This document shows, piece by piece, positions 49,354 to 59,700 of a stretch of 64,000 nt of DNA. Both the position numbers and the translations under genes were made by a program. How positions within the stretch are numbered: the first letter of the stretch is position 1; the number at the start of each line of letters is the position of its first letter. The notes under the pieces are model-generated. The model was not told where the DNA came from and searched no databases. It was given only the letters and a program-made list of their open reading frames with translations. Source of the DNA: Treponema sp. (GTDB lineage Bacteria; Spirochaetota; Spirochaetia; Treponematales; Treponemataceae); NCBI GenBank assembly GCA_017553635.1, contig JAFZKN010000017.1:1-64000 (forward strand), written 5' to 3'.

Positions 49354-50742
49354 TCACGGCTTATATCCCTGAGGGTAAAACATTTTATCTGTCTTTACCC
49401 TGGTAAGATGTACAAAACAGTCACCGGCATTTTTCAAATGGCGCTCAAAGTCATTAAATGAAATTTCTTTTCCACTCATAAACACTGCCAGTCTGAAAAC
49501 TCCTTTTGAATCGATATAAGGAATTATAATTGCCGCATCGTTAAAGACTCTTACTTCCGGACTGACTTTTCTATCCGACTGTCTTATAGCCGCAAGATAA
49601 AAATAATCACACTCTGTACGTGAAAGAACATAAAGAAGAGCCCTTAATGTTTCTACCTGATAACCCGTATTCTTAATATACCCTGAAGTATTCGAAATTC
49701 CTTTATTTGTAAACACTGCAGTAAAAGGTTCAACTTTTACATCAACTCCAGAGTCTTCATAAAGATAAGTTTTTTTAGAGCGGACAGAAAGAGCTGCCGC
49801 TGCAATATTTCTTGTCCAGTCAAGACTAAGGTTTACGCTGAACCGTTCATTAATACCACCCTGAAGTCCAGTTGTGTTATAATCAACTGTCTGTCTTATA
49901 AGAGGCTCGCGTTTTAAATAACTTCCGGCAAGCGGATCTATCAACCCGTCAACCACCCACTTTACATAACCGCATGAAGACAAAACAAGCTTACCTTTAT
50001 TTTCTTCTTTGCATATATGAGGATTCCCGTCAAGAATAGAAATTGAATTTCCTCTTTCGTCATACATTGCATCATCTTCAACCGCAATTTTATCCTGCAT
50101 CTTTTTAAGAATATCAATCATCAGATATTTTGAATCCTGACCGAAAACATTCTTTTCAACATACTTCCACGGAAGAGTATTCTTTGTAAGATTATAAATT
50201 TCTGTTATACTCATCGTAAGAAGCTTTTCAAAAGGAATCCCAAGCGGCACGCCTTTTGCAGCATACGAATTATAAATTACAAAATCAGCAAGTGCAGTAT
50301 TTTTATTTGGTCTGAACTGAATAAAAACATCACTTGTTCTTGAGATGTTTATTTTTATAAAGGAAGCTTTCCCATCAGTTTTTTTTCTAGCATAAACCCA
50401 CGAACCAAATCCGTTAACAGGAAATATTTCCTCTTCAATAGTTCTTTTTACACCGTCATCGTCATAAATATCGATATTGGCAACTGTCTTAGGAGAAACA
50501 TAAACATAAAAAAAGCTTGCATCCTCTTCAAGGCTAACCTGATAAGTTTCTCCAGTAACATTTTTTCTTACTTCTACATTCTGCATCTGAATCGCTTCAA
50601 GATCCTGATTGAACCATGCATCTGCAAGCTCTTTTCTTATTTCACAAGAATCAGGAATTTCAAAACGATTATATTCTGCAGATAACGACGGCAGCAAAAT
50701 TAAACCGATAAATAATGTTAAAAATAAATTTTTAATTTTCAT
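49354..50742 (-). CDS. exported protein of unknown function
   Basis: A 462-residue protein with a clean signal peptide (LFLTLFIGLILLPSLSA). The mature part mixes beta-strands and helices; SSCGYVKWVVDGLIDPLAGSYLKREP (split) near residues 243-268 and SLDWTRNIAAAALSVRSKKTYLY near 302 look like conserved cores but match no family I know. The strand segment near residues 70-80 (SFFYVYVSPKTVANI) is surface-protein-like. GGAGG precedes the ATG. It follows the large activase gene by 18 bp and is likely co-transcribed with it. Function unknown; probably periplasmic. Confidence 0.6.
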   Translation of the reverse strand: MKIKNLFLTLFIGLILLPSLSAEYNRFEIPDSCEIRKELADAWFNQDLEAIQMQNVEVRKNVTGETYQVSLEEDASFFYVYVSPKTVANIDIYDDDGVKRTIEEEIFPVNGFGSWVYARKKTDGKASFIKINISRTSDVFIQFRPNKNTALADFVIYNSYAAKGVPLGIPFEKLLTMSITEIYNLTKNTLPWKYVEKNVFGQDSKYLMIDILKKMQDKIAVEDDAMYDERGNSISILDGNPHICKEENKGKLVLSSCGYVKWVVDGLIDPLAGSYLKREPLIRQTVDYNTTGLQGGINERFSVNLSLDWTRNIAAAALSVRSKKTYLYEDSGVDVKVEPFTAVFTNKGISNTSGYIKNTGYQVETLRALLYVLSRTECDYFYLAAIRQSDRKVSPEVRVFNDAAIIIPYIDSKGVFRLAVFMSGKEISFNDFERHLKNAGDCFVHLTRVKTDKMFYPQGYKP

Positions 50743-50760
50743 TTTACTGCCTCCGTTTTT

Positions 50761-53700
50761 TTAATCAACTGGCGGAATCATTTCTGGTTTTATCGGTTCA
50801 GGATCAGCAAAAACATCTGCTCCTTCTGCAAGTAAAACCTGCGGCTTAATAAATTCAACCTTGCCATCTTTACGAACTTCAATCATCCCTTCTCTATTTT
50901 CATCAGGATGCTTTCCTGCCGGTGCATTGGAAAGAAGAAGTTTTAAACGGTTAAGCTGATTTACTTCTGAACTTCCCGGATCATAGTCAATTGCACTGAT
51001 GTTGCTTTCCGGATAACGCCGGCGAAGTTCTTTAATCATTCCTTTTCCAGTTACGTGATTTGGAAGACACGCAAACGGCTGTACACACGCGATGCTTGGA
51101 ACTCCAGAATGAATAAGCTCAACCATCTCTGCAGTTAAAAACCATCCTTCACCAGTAATGTTACCAAGCTGAACGATATCATCAACAAGATCCATCATTT
51201 TATAAATTGAATTTGGAGCTTCAAATCTGCGAGACCTGTTAAGATATTTTTTCATCTTGTTTCTATATAATTCAAGGAACCATACAAACAGTTTAGCATT
51301 ACGTTCTGTATTTTTAGGGAATGCAAGTTCTTCGTGACGGAAAATTCCTGTACTGAATGAATAGAAGAAGAAGTCTGCAAGATCAGGCATTACACATTCA
51401 GCACCTTCTGCTTCAAGAGTTTCTACAATTCTATTGTTTGCAGTCGGATGGAATTTTACAAGAATTTCTCCAACAACTCCGACACGTGGTTTTTTTACAG
51501 GCAAAAGCGGAAGTTCATCAAAGTCACGGATAATATTCTTTAAAAGTTTATGATACTTTCTTATAGAAAGAGATTTAATTGCAACCTGTGCTTTGCCATT
51601 CCATTTTTCATAAAGAGCATTTGCACTTCCAGGAACTGCTTCATATGGTCGGGTGCGGTACAAAAGACGCATCAAAAGATCCCCTACCATAATTGCCATG
51701 AGCGCTCTGTGAATAAGAGGAAGGGTAAATTTAAATCCAGGATTTTTTTCAAAGCCCTGTGCACTTAAAGAAATTACAGGAATGTGTCCCCATCCTGCAT
51801 CGTTTAAAGCGCGGCGGATAAATCCAATGTAGTTTGTTGCACGACATCCACCACCAGTCTGAGTAATTACAAGCGAAGTATTATTTAAATCATATTTTCC
51901 AGACTCAAGAGCAGAAATCATCTGACCTGCAACAAGAATCGAAGGATAACATGCATCATTATTAACATACTTTAATCCGGTTTCTACCGCTTTAGGATCC
52001 ACAGCATCAAGGATTACAAAATTATAACCACTGTACTGGAAAGCTTTCTGTAAAATCCTAAAATGAATCGGTGACATCTGCGGTCCAATAATCGTATGTT
52101 TATATTTCATCTCTTTTGTAAATACCTGACGATTATAAGCGCTCGTTTTAACCTGATATTTTTTATGATTACGCGCACGTTCTTTAACAGCAGCAATAAG
52201 GCTTCGGATACGGATGCGCACGGCACCAAGGTTGCTTCCTTCGTCAATCTTGATGAGAGTATACATCCTTCCCTTTGACTTCATGATTTCATCAACCTGA
52301 TCTGCAGTAACCGCATCAAGACCACATCCAAAGCTTGTAAGCTGAACAAGCTCAAGGTTCGGCATTCCAGAAACAAAACTTGCTGCTCTGTAAAGACGGT
52401 TATGGTAAACCCACTGGTCAATAATACGAAGAGGTCTTTCGATAGAACCAAACTGTGCAAGTGAATCTTCTGTAAATACAGCAAGACCAAGACCGTTAAT
52501 CATTTCTGGAATTCCGTGATTGATTTCCGGGTCAAGATGATAAGGGCGGCCTGCAAGAACGATTCCGTTTACACCGTTCGTAATTATTTTTTCAAGAGCT
52601 TCTTCTCCGGCTGCTTTTACATCTTCGCGGAATTTTTCTTCTTCTGCCCAGCCTGCTTCTACAGCATCCATTACCATTTCAAAAGTAATTGTCGGGAAGT
52701 GCGGATGAAGTTCTTCAAATAATCTGTAGCCAAGTCTCTTTTTATCGTAAATCGGAAGGAACGGATTCATATAAAGAATATCCGGATCCTGACGAAGCGC
52801 ATCAATATTGTTTCTTAAAACTTCAGGATAACTGGTTACGATAGGACAGTTGTAATGATTTCCTGCACCAATATCTTCCTGTTTTTCATAAGGCGCGCAC
52901 GGATAGAAAATAAATTTAATCCCAGACTGCAAAAGCGATTCAACATGACCGTGAGAAATTTTTCCAGGATAACAAACCGATTCAGATGGAATTGACTCAA
53001 GTCCCTTTTCGTAAACGTTTCTCGTTGAGCGTGGTGATAAACGTACACGGAAGCCGAGCTTTGTAAAAATCGTAAACCACATCGGATAGTTTTCGTACAT
53101 ATTCAATATGCGCGGAATTCCAACTTCGCCCATCGGAGCTTCTTCTGGCTTTAACGGAATATAGTTAAATACACGTTTATATTTCCATGCAAAAAGATTT
53201 GGTATTTCATCTTTTGCATCAATTTTTATATTTGTATTTTCTTTATTGCTTGCATCGATGATGTTTTTATCGCCCGCCCATTCAAGACCGCGTTCACATC
53301 TGTTACCTGTAACAAATGTTCTTGCAGTTTTCTTTCCTTCTTTATCTGTAGCAGTAAATGTATTAATAGTAAGAAGACAGTTGTTCTGACATTTTCCGCA
53401 GCGGCGAAGTTCAAGATCAACATGGAAATTTTCAAGCTCGTCAACGGTTGCAATACCGGATCTTACATCGTGAACGGTTCCTTCCGGTTCTCCAGGTTTT
53501 GGAGTCATTAAATCTATCCACTGGTCTGTTGCAATTAAAGCAGAACCGTATGCACCCATAAGACCTGCAACATCAGGACGGAATACATTTACGCCCGCAA
53601 TTTTTTCGAATGCACGTAAAACTGCATCGTTAAAGAAAGTTCCACCCTGAACAACAACCTTAGTTCCAATGTCAGATGCTTTTCTAAGTTTAATAACTTT

Positions 53701-55350
53701 AAACAGGGCATTTTTAATTACGGAATAAGAAAGCCCCGCACTGATATCTGCAACAGTTGCACCTTCTTTCTGCGCCTGTTTAACGCGGCTGTTCATAAAT
53801 ACAGTACAGCGGCTTCCAAGGTCTACAGGTTTTTTTGCCATAAGCGCAATCTGAGAAAATTCCTTTACATCCATTCCCATTGTGCGCGCAAAGTTATCAA
53901 GGAACGAACCGCATCCAGATGAACATGCTTCATTAAGCTGAATCGATACAATTGCACCGTCTTTCATTCTAAGACACTTCATGTCCTGTCCGCCGATATC
54001 GAGCAGGAACTCAACACCAGGAACAAAGAAATCTGCTGCCCTAAAGTGTGTAATCGTTTCTACTTCTCCGGCATCAACTCCAAGTGCTGCCTGGAACAAT
54101 GCTTCTCCATATCCTGTAGAAACAGCGCGTGCAATATAAACATCCTTTGGAAGACGCGCATAAAGCTCTTTAAGCATTTTAACTGCGATGTCAACCGGAT
54201 TTCCTGCATTGTGTGTATAATAATTCCAGAGAATTTTTCCGTCTTTATCTGTCAATACAGCCTTTGTAGTTGTCGAGCCAGAATCGAGTCCTAAGAATAC
54301 AGGACCTTTTGCTTCATCAAGATTTCCGCGGAGTGCAACTTCACCTGCATGACGTTTTCTAAATTCTTCAAGCTCTTCTTCTGTATTAAACAGAGGTTCA
54401 AGTCTCTGAACTTCTGAAAGTTCTGCTCCAACTAATTTCTTAAGGCTCTCACGGAATTCTTTTATCGTAGGAAATGGAATTTCCTTACTGTCGGCAGTAC
54501 AATAATTTTTTCTTTCTGCCGAATAAGCGGCGCCCGTCGCAACAAAAAGCTGCGAGTTATCAGGCACGATTATTTCATCATCTTTTAATTTTAAAGTTTC
54601 TATAAATCTGTGACGAAGCTGATCCATAAAATGGAGCGGGCCGCCCAAAAATGCAACATGACCGCGAATCGGTTTACCACAGGCAAGACCAGAAATCGTC
54701 TGGCTTACAACTGCCTGATAAATCGAAGCTGCAATATCTTCGCGACGGGCGCCTTCGTTGATTAACGGCTGAACGTCTGTTTTTGCAAATACACCACAGC
54801 GCGCTGCAATCGGATAAATTGTTGTTGCACCCTTTGCAAGTTCATTTAAACCGTTTGCGTCTGTTTCAAGAAGAGCTGCCATCTGATCGATAAATGCACC
54901 GGTTCCTCCGGCACAAGTTCCGTTCATGCGCTGTTCAACTCCACCTTTAAAATATGTAATCTTGGCATCTTCTCCACCAAGCTCGATTACTACATCTGTC
55001 TGTGGAATTAATTTTCGTACAGCAGTTGTTGCTGCAATTACTTCCTGAATAAAAGGAACAGAAAGCCACTGAGAGACTGCAAGCCCGCCAGAACCTGTAA
55101 CTTTTACTGAAACAGTCTGATTTTCCCCGTCAGGGAGTTTTTTCTGCAAATCATCAAGTGCATCATTAACAACTTTAATGATAGTGCTTCTGATGTCAGC
55201 CCTGTGACGTACATAAGCACTGTATAAAAGTTCATCTTTATCATTTAAAGCTGCAACTTTTACAGTAGTAGACCCTACATCGATGCCAAAACGAATCGGT
55301 GTGGTCAAAGGTTTATATAAAACTGTATTCTGTCCTTCATTTTCCGGCAT
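50761..55350 (-). CDS. giant acyl-CoA dehydratase activase-type protein (two BadF/HgdC ATPase domains plus HgdB-like region)
   Basis: A 1529-residue protein of the 2-hydroxyacyl-CoA dehydratase activase-related family. The first ATPase of the ASKHA fold (about residues 20-290) has GIDVGSTTVKVA, NGTCAGGTGAFIDQM and ARCGVFAKTD, whose Cys residues hold a [4Fe-4S] cluster in HgdC. The second (about 350-620) has GLDSGSTTTKAVLTDKDG, EACSSGCGSFLDNFA and SRCTVFMNS. A Cys-rich link (RRCGKCQNNCLL) leads to a DUF2229/HgdB-like region with ESVCYPGK, SFGCGLDAVTADQVDE and GGCRATNYIGF. The natural substrate of such fused proteins is not established. The start is ATG 55350 or a TTG three codons earlier. Confidence 0.85.
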   Translation of the reverse strand: MPENEGQNTVLYKPLTTPIRFGIDVGSTTVKVAALNDKDELLYSAYVRHRADIRSTIIKVVNDALDDLQKKLPDGENQTVSVKVTGSGGLAVSQWLSVPFIQEVIAATTAVRKLIPQTDVVIELGGEDAKITYFKGGVEQRMNGTCAGGTGAFIDQMAALLETDANGLNELAKGATTIYPIAARCGVFAKTDVQPLINEGARREDIAASIYQAVVSQTISGLACGKPIRGHVAFLGGPLHFMDQLRHRFIETLKLKDDEIIVPDNSQLFVATGAAYSAERKNYCTADSKEIPFPTIKEFRESLKKLVGAELSEVQRLEPLFNTEEELEEFRKRHAGEVALRGNLDEAKGPVFLGLDSGSTTTKAVLTDKDGKILWNYYTHNAGNPVDIAVKMLKELYARLPKDVYIARAVSTGYGEALFQAALGVDAGEVETITHFRAADFFVPGVEFLLDIGGQDMKCLRMKDGAIVSIQLNEACSSGCGSFLDNFARTMGMDVKEFSQIALMAKKPVDLGSRCTVFMNSRVKQAQKEGATVADISAGLSYSVIKNALFKVIKLRKASDIGTKVVVQGGTFFNDAVLRAFEKIAGVNVFRPDVAGLMGAYGSALIATDQWIDLMTPKPGEPEGTVHDVRSGIATVDELENFHVDLELRRCGKCQNNCLLTINTFTATDKEGKKTARTFVTGNRCERGLEWAGDKNIIDASNKENTNIKIDAKDEIPNLFAWKYKRVFNYIPLKPEEAPMGEVGIPRILNMYENYPMWFTIFTKLGFRVRLSPRSTRNVYEKGLESIPSESVCYPGKISHGHVESLLQSGIKFIFYPCAPYEKQEDIGAGNHYNCPIVTSYPEVLRNNIDALRQDPDILYMNPFLPIYDKKRLGYRLFEELHPHFPTITFEMVMDAVEAGWAEEEKFREDVKAAGEEALEKIITNGVNGIVLAGRPYHLDPEINHGIPEMINGLGLAVFTEDSLAQFGSIERPLRIIDQWVYHNRLYRAASFVSGMPNLELVQLTSFGCGLDAVTADQVDEIMKSKGRMYTLIKIDEGSNLGAVRIRIRSLIAAVKERARNHKKYQVKTSAYNRQVFTKEMKYKHTIIGPQMSPIHFRILQKAFQYSGYNFVILDAVDPKAVETGLKYVNNDACYPSILVAGQMISALESGKYDLNNTSLVITQTGGGCRATNYIGFIRRALNDAGWGHIPVISLSAQGFEKNPGFKFTLPLIHRALMAIMVGDLLMRLLYRTRPYEAVPGSANALYEKWNGKAQVAIKSLSIRKYHKLLKNIIRDFDELPLLPVKKPRVGVVGEILVKFHPTANNRIVETLEAEGAECVMPDLADFFFYSFSTGIFRHEELAFPKNTERNAKLFVWFLELYRNKMKKYLNRSRRFEAPNSIYKMMDLVDDIVQLGNITGEGWFLTAEMVELIHSGVPSIACVQPFACLPNHVTGKGMIKELRRRYPESNISAIDYDPGSSEVNQLNRLKLLLSNAPAGKHPDENREGMIEVRKDGKVEFIKPQVLLAEGADVFADPEPIKPEMIPPVD

Positions 55351-55388
55351 AATAAACAATATCCCTAAGTTTAAATTTAGTTCCTACT

Positions 55389-55417
55389 ATTATACTGTTA
55401 TAGGCCGAATTTTTCAA
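55389..55417 (-). promoter_or_regulatory. activase promoter
   Basis: Minus-strand TTGAAA (55412-55417), 17-bp spacer, TATAAT (55389-55394). The leader is about 35 nt with AGGG before the start. It lies back to back with the threonine-synthase-like promoter. Confidence 0.7.
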
Positions 55418-55459
55418 CTATTGCCCTGATTCCCCTGTCTACTTCTCCAATTCGGGCCA

Positions 55460-55471
55460 GTCTGCTATAAT
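55460..55471 (+). promoter_or_regulatory. promoter of the threonine-synthase-like gene
   Basis: Extended -10 TGCTATAAT (TATAAT 55466-55471), only a weak -35 (TTCTCC, 55443-55448). The ATG at 55479 begins seven bases further, so transcript and coding region start together. No Shine-Dalgarno is seen. Confidence 0.55.
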
Positions 55472-55478
55472 TTAAGCC

Positions 55479-56786
55479 ATGAGATTAACCAGTACGAGAG
55501 ATAAAACAGTAAATTCAAGCTTCGCTAATGCAATCCAGAATTGCATGCCCTCTGACGGCGGTCTTTATGTACCGGATGGCACTGCAGATTTACGAAGATG
55601 GATTCTGTACACAAACGAAAACACCTCATTTGCATCTATAGCGGGTGCCCTGACATCTGCTTTTATCAATAACGAATATTCACCGATTATATGTGAAACA
55701 ATTGCGACAAAGGCCTTCCCTTTTGAGCCGGTATTAAAACAGCTCGATGAAAAGCTATTTGTCCTTGAACTTTTCCATGGCCCGACATGCTGTTACAGGG
55801 ATTTCGGCGTTTCCTACCTTATCAACATGCTCGAAACTACCCTTCATATGGAAAATAAAAACTCAATTCTCCTTGATTACACATCAGGCGAACATGGATC
55901 TATCCTTGCAAAATCACTGGAAGGTAAAAAGCACATAAAATCGGTTCTCCTCTACCCTAAAGGTCAGGTATGCGGAATTTCTGAAAAAGATTTTATCTGG
56001 AACGGCGGCAACATCTATCCTATTGAGATTGATGGCGATGCTGAACTTGGTCACAGGCTCATAAATGAAGTTTTTAAAGATAAAGATCTGGTCGGAAAAC
56101 TTAATCTTACAGTTTCTACCAGTGCAAATATCGGACGTCTCATTCCACAGACATTTTTCTTTACATACGCCTTTTCCCGCCTAAAGAATAAGGTTTCAAG
56201 TGACATTTATTATGCACTTGACCCGGAAAACTATGGAAATCTAGTTGCAGGTCTTTACAGCTGGAGGCTTTCACTTCCTGTTTCGGGCTTTATTCTTCCT
56301 TCAACAAAAGAGCTTACTCTCGATGCAATCGGGAATCCTGTAATTACAGATTCAATCATTCCTGTTGAAATGCGCATCGAAGCAGAAGCCGGCGATCCGT
56401 CCAATATGGAACGTTTCGAAGACTTTTTCTCTCATTATGCAGCAATGATGAAAAACTTTGTCTATCTTTCCGATATTTCAGAAGAAGAAACCGAACAGGC
56501 AGAAAAAGATCTCTTTATAAAATATAAGCGCTATTCCGATTATCACACTGCAAAGGCATATGCTGCAGCTGTGAAAAACCAGGATCTGATAGATGAAGAA
56601 GGCGGAGCTATCGTTCTGCTTGACCGTTTCCATCCTGCATTCAGCGCTTCTTATATCAATCAGACAATCGGAGACAAAATCAAAATTCCAGAAGCCATCA
56701 TAAACTTAAAAAAACCGGTCAGCATAGGCCGACCGGTCATTAAAACACCTGATGAACTTACGGCACTGATCAGCGCCCTTTTGTAG
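55479..56786 (+). CDS. threonine synthase homologue lacking the PLP lysine (probable pseudoenzyme)
   Basis: A 435-residue protein colinear with E. coli-type threonine synthase: the start RLTSTRDKTVNSSFANAIQN, LDEKLFVLELFHGPT, GGNIYPIEIDGDAELGHRL, NIGRLIPQTFFFTYAF, GNLVAGL and DPSNMERFEDFF all align with the family. Key positions differ. The PLP Schiff-base Lys, in the family motif FHGPTLAFKDF, is Arg107 (FHGPTCCYRDFG). The phosphate loop SGNFG is PENYG. The usual SGDTG is SGEHG. Classical catalysis therefore seems impossible. The open frame is intact and full length, arguing against decay. The gene is divergent from the activase and overlaps the GH13 gene by 17 bp at the 3' ends. Confidence 0.85.
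   Translation: MRLTSTRDKTVNSSFANAIQNCMPSDGGLYVPDGTADLRRWILYTNENTSFASIAGALTSAFINNEYSPIICETIATKAFPFEPVLKQLDEKLFVLELFHGPTCCYRDFGVSYLINMLETTLHMENKNSILLDYTSGEHGSILAKSLEGKKHIKSVLLYPKGQVCGISEKDFIWNGGNIYPIEIDGDAELGHRLINEVFKDKDLVGKLNLTVSTSANIGRLIPQTFFFTYAFSRLKNKVSSDIYYALDPENYGNLVAGLYSWRLSLPVSGFILPSTKELTLDAIGNPVITDSIIPVEMRIEAEAGDPSNMERFEDFFSHYAAMMKNFVYLSDISEEETEQAEKDLFIKYKRYSDYHTAKAYAAAVKNQDLIDEEGGAIVLLDRFHPAFSASYINQTIGDKIKIPEAIINLKKPVSIGRPVIKTPDELTALISALL
56706..56737 (-). terminator. terminator of the malQ-GH13 unit, inside the opposing gene
   Basis: On the minus strand ACCGGTC and GACCGGT (7-bp perfect stem, 10-nt loop; 56714-56737) are followed by seven T residues. It lies about 33 bp past the GH13 stop, wholly within the 3' coding end of the threonine-synthase-like gene. 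Confidence 0.8.
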
Positions 56787-59700
56787 TTTTCTTTGTGACT
56801 TTCTTCTTAGGCTTTGAAGCAGGTTTTGCCGGTGCCTTCTTCTTTACGGCTGTCTTCTTAGCCTTTGAAGCAGGTTTTGCCGGTGCCTTCTTCTTTACGG
56901 CTGTCTTCTTAGCCTTTGCCACCGGTTTTTTTGTTTTGACCGCCGTTTTTTTACTTTCAGAAAAATATTCGCAGAAACTGCTGCACTTATATTCAGACAA
57001 ATCACGCGCCTTCATAAATTCTTCATAAAGTTCAAAAATAAGTTTTTTCTTTGCATCTGCAAGTACAAATGAAGATGCCGTAACAAAAAGATACATTGCA
57101 CTTTCAAACGCTTCTTTATTGAACCATGTAATACCGTTAAAATTATTTGCGCCTGTCATAAACGGCGCATACTGCCCCTGCATAAAAAACTCTGCGATTT
57201 CTTTCATCGAAGTTTTTTTAATTTTCGTTCCATAATCTTTTGTAACAACTGGAAGCATAAGATAAAGCCTGTCAAGATTCCAGCGCTGATTAAATGCATC
57301 AATTTTTCCATTCTGCTTCATAAATTCAATCGTCTTTCTTGAAAGCGACCACATAGAAGCAAATTTTATTTCTGACAATGCAAATGCAATTGAACTCAAA
57401 ATAAAAATTTCTTTTGTGATGATTTTATCTTTAAGCCCTTGTGCGACAGTCTTTAACATTCCCTTTTGAGATTTAAGTGCCGAGTCAGGACAAAGCTTTA
57501 TCATCTTCTTAAATGTTTTTGCAAATGCATCAAATTGTTTTTCCGGGGAAGCAAGTTTTATAACAGGAACTTTAACGGTTTTCTTTTTTGTCAGAGCAGT
57601 TTTGGAAACTTTAGAAGCTTTCAAAGAGCGAGAAGCTTTTGCTGTCATTAAAGCTTCTTCTGCTTCTTTTTCAAGTTCGGCTTTTGCAAACAGATTTGCA
57701 GTCTTATAAAATTCAATTCCACGTTTTTTTACACCAGTAATAAATCTGTCTGCTTTTGCATCAGTGGGCTTTTCAATAAGAACTTTAAATCCTTCGAAAA
57801 ATTTTGCGTTGATAAATTCATTGAGTTTAGAATACAAATCCTTAAATCTGATTTCGTCCCACTGTTCATCCAGATTATAGCAGCCTCTGCCGTTAAGAAC
57901 ATCACACAGCGTACTCCATTTTTTATCTGCAGTATCACGAACCTGCATGATGTCCATCATTACCTGAGATTCAAATCCGTTAAGGCTTAAAAAGAGCCCG
58001 TTACGGCAGATGTCGCCCGCGCGCCTTACATACCATAAATCAGAACGCTGCTCACGGAAGATAAGATAATTTTCTGCATCATCACTTATTCCAAGTCCGT
58101 CAGCAATTGTGCGTGTCCTCATCTGAACGCTTTCACCGTCCTTTACTGCGTATTCACACGACTGCTTAATCCAGCCGGACGCACGCTCATATTTATTATT
58201 ATAGAAAACAACGGCACGCTCGCTTCCGGCACGGTTTGAGTAAGCAAAAACATTTTCATTAACATGACCGTTATCCCAAACATCATAGAAAAGGAAATCT
58301 TCGCTCTGACTGAAAAGATAACGCTTTTTCATAAGCGGGAATATATCATGCCAGTGACGGTCTAAAAGTCCCTGATCCGGTTTTTCATCATGGTAAGCCT
58401 TTGTATATTCCATTCCGTATTTTTCTTCAAAGCCTTCAATCTGTCCGTGACCAAACATCGGAAGACCCGGCATCGTAACCATAAGAGTACAGACACCAAA
58501 ATATTTATCACCCTTTCCAAACTGAGCAACCGCAGTTTCTTCGTCAGGGTTATTCATAAAGTTTACATAACGCTTTAAAATCTGAGGATCAAATTTAATC
58601 GTGTTTTTTACAGTGTCACGGTATTTTTGGTTCTCTTCTTTTTTAAGCATGTTCATGAATGCTGAATTGTATACACGATGCATACCTAGTGTGCGTACAA
58701 AGTATCCTTCCATCATCCAGAATGCTTCTGCAAGTAAAAGAGTATCAGGAACTTCTTTTGCAACGCGGTCAACTACTTCGCGCCAGAACTCATTTGGAAT
58801 TGCATCATTAAACTGCTGGGTGCTTAAGCCTGTTTCACTTCGAGTTGCAATGTCTCCTCCATGTCCCGGCTCCGGATACCATAAGCGTCTTATATGCTTT
58901 TTAGCAAGAACCATTGCCGCATCAAATCTGATGATCGGAAAGTTTCTTGCAACATGTAAAATCTCCTGAATGACTTCTTCGCGCGCTTTAGGATTTAAAA
59001 AGTCAATCTGAGCTGTATCATTCCACGGCATTCCGGTTCCGTCGTTACCGTGATAAATATAACGTGTATCGCCTGTATAATTATCAACGCGCTTAAATAC
59101 AACGGCGCAGTCATTTTTAGAATAATAATGGTCTTCAAGATAAACACTTACGCGCGAATCATGCGAAAGATTTTCTCCGTTAAACGAATACTGTGGAAAA
59201 GGATTATCACGCCTCTGAATAAACAGATCCGGTTTTTCAATTACCCAGCGTCCGTCCATACCTGTATGGTTTGGAACCATGTCAGAAGCAAGACGAATTC
59301 CCCTCTGCCACAGACGGCTTCTTAAATTTTCAAGAGCACTCCAGCCGCCGAGATTAGAAGCAATTTCATAATCCATAAGACTGTATGCACTTGCAGCAGC
59401 TTCGGGATTTCCACAGATCTGCTTGATACGTTTAGAAGCATTTGAGCGTTCCCAAAGTCCTATAAGCCAGAGGCCTGTAAAGCCTTCATCACGAAGAGCA
59501 TCAAGTTCTTCATCAGGAATCTGGTCGAGCCTTTCAATTGCACGTCCATATTTTTTAGAAAGCTGATCAAGCCAGACAAGAACAGTCTTTGCCATAAGGA
59601 CAACCTTTGGCATCCAGTCACTGTCTGCGCTGAACCTTTCATATTCGTTCATAAGATTTTCAAAGCTCATCGTCGGCATATCAACATCGCCGCCGTTTGT

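Noticed and set aside
55479..56786. Threonine-synthase-like gene as a pseudogene
   Set aside because: The frame is uninterrupted and full length with many conserved blocks; the changes are confined to catalytic sites, which fits repurposing better than decay.
56812..56913. Possible CRISPR-like or satellite array
   Set aside because: There are just two contiguous copies without spacers, in frame inside a coding sequence.
56795..57028. Phe/Ala-rich repeat frame opposite the GH13 tail
   Set aside because: It is the antisense of the Lys/Ala tandem repeat; the apparent hydrophobic repeats are a by-product.
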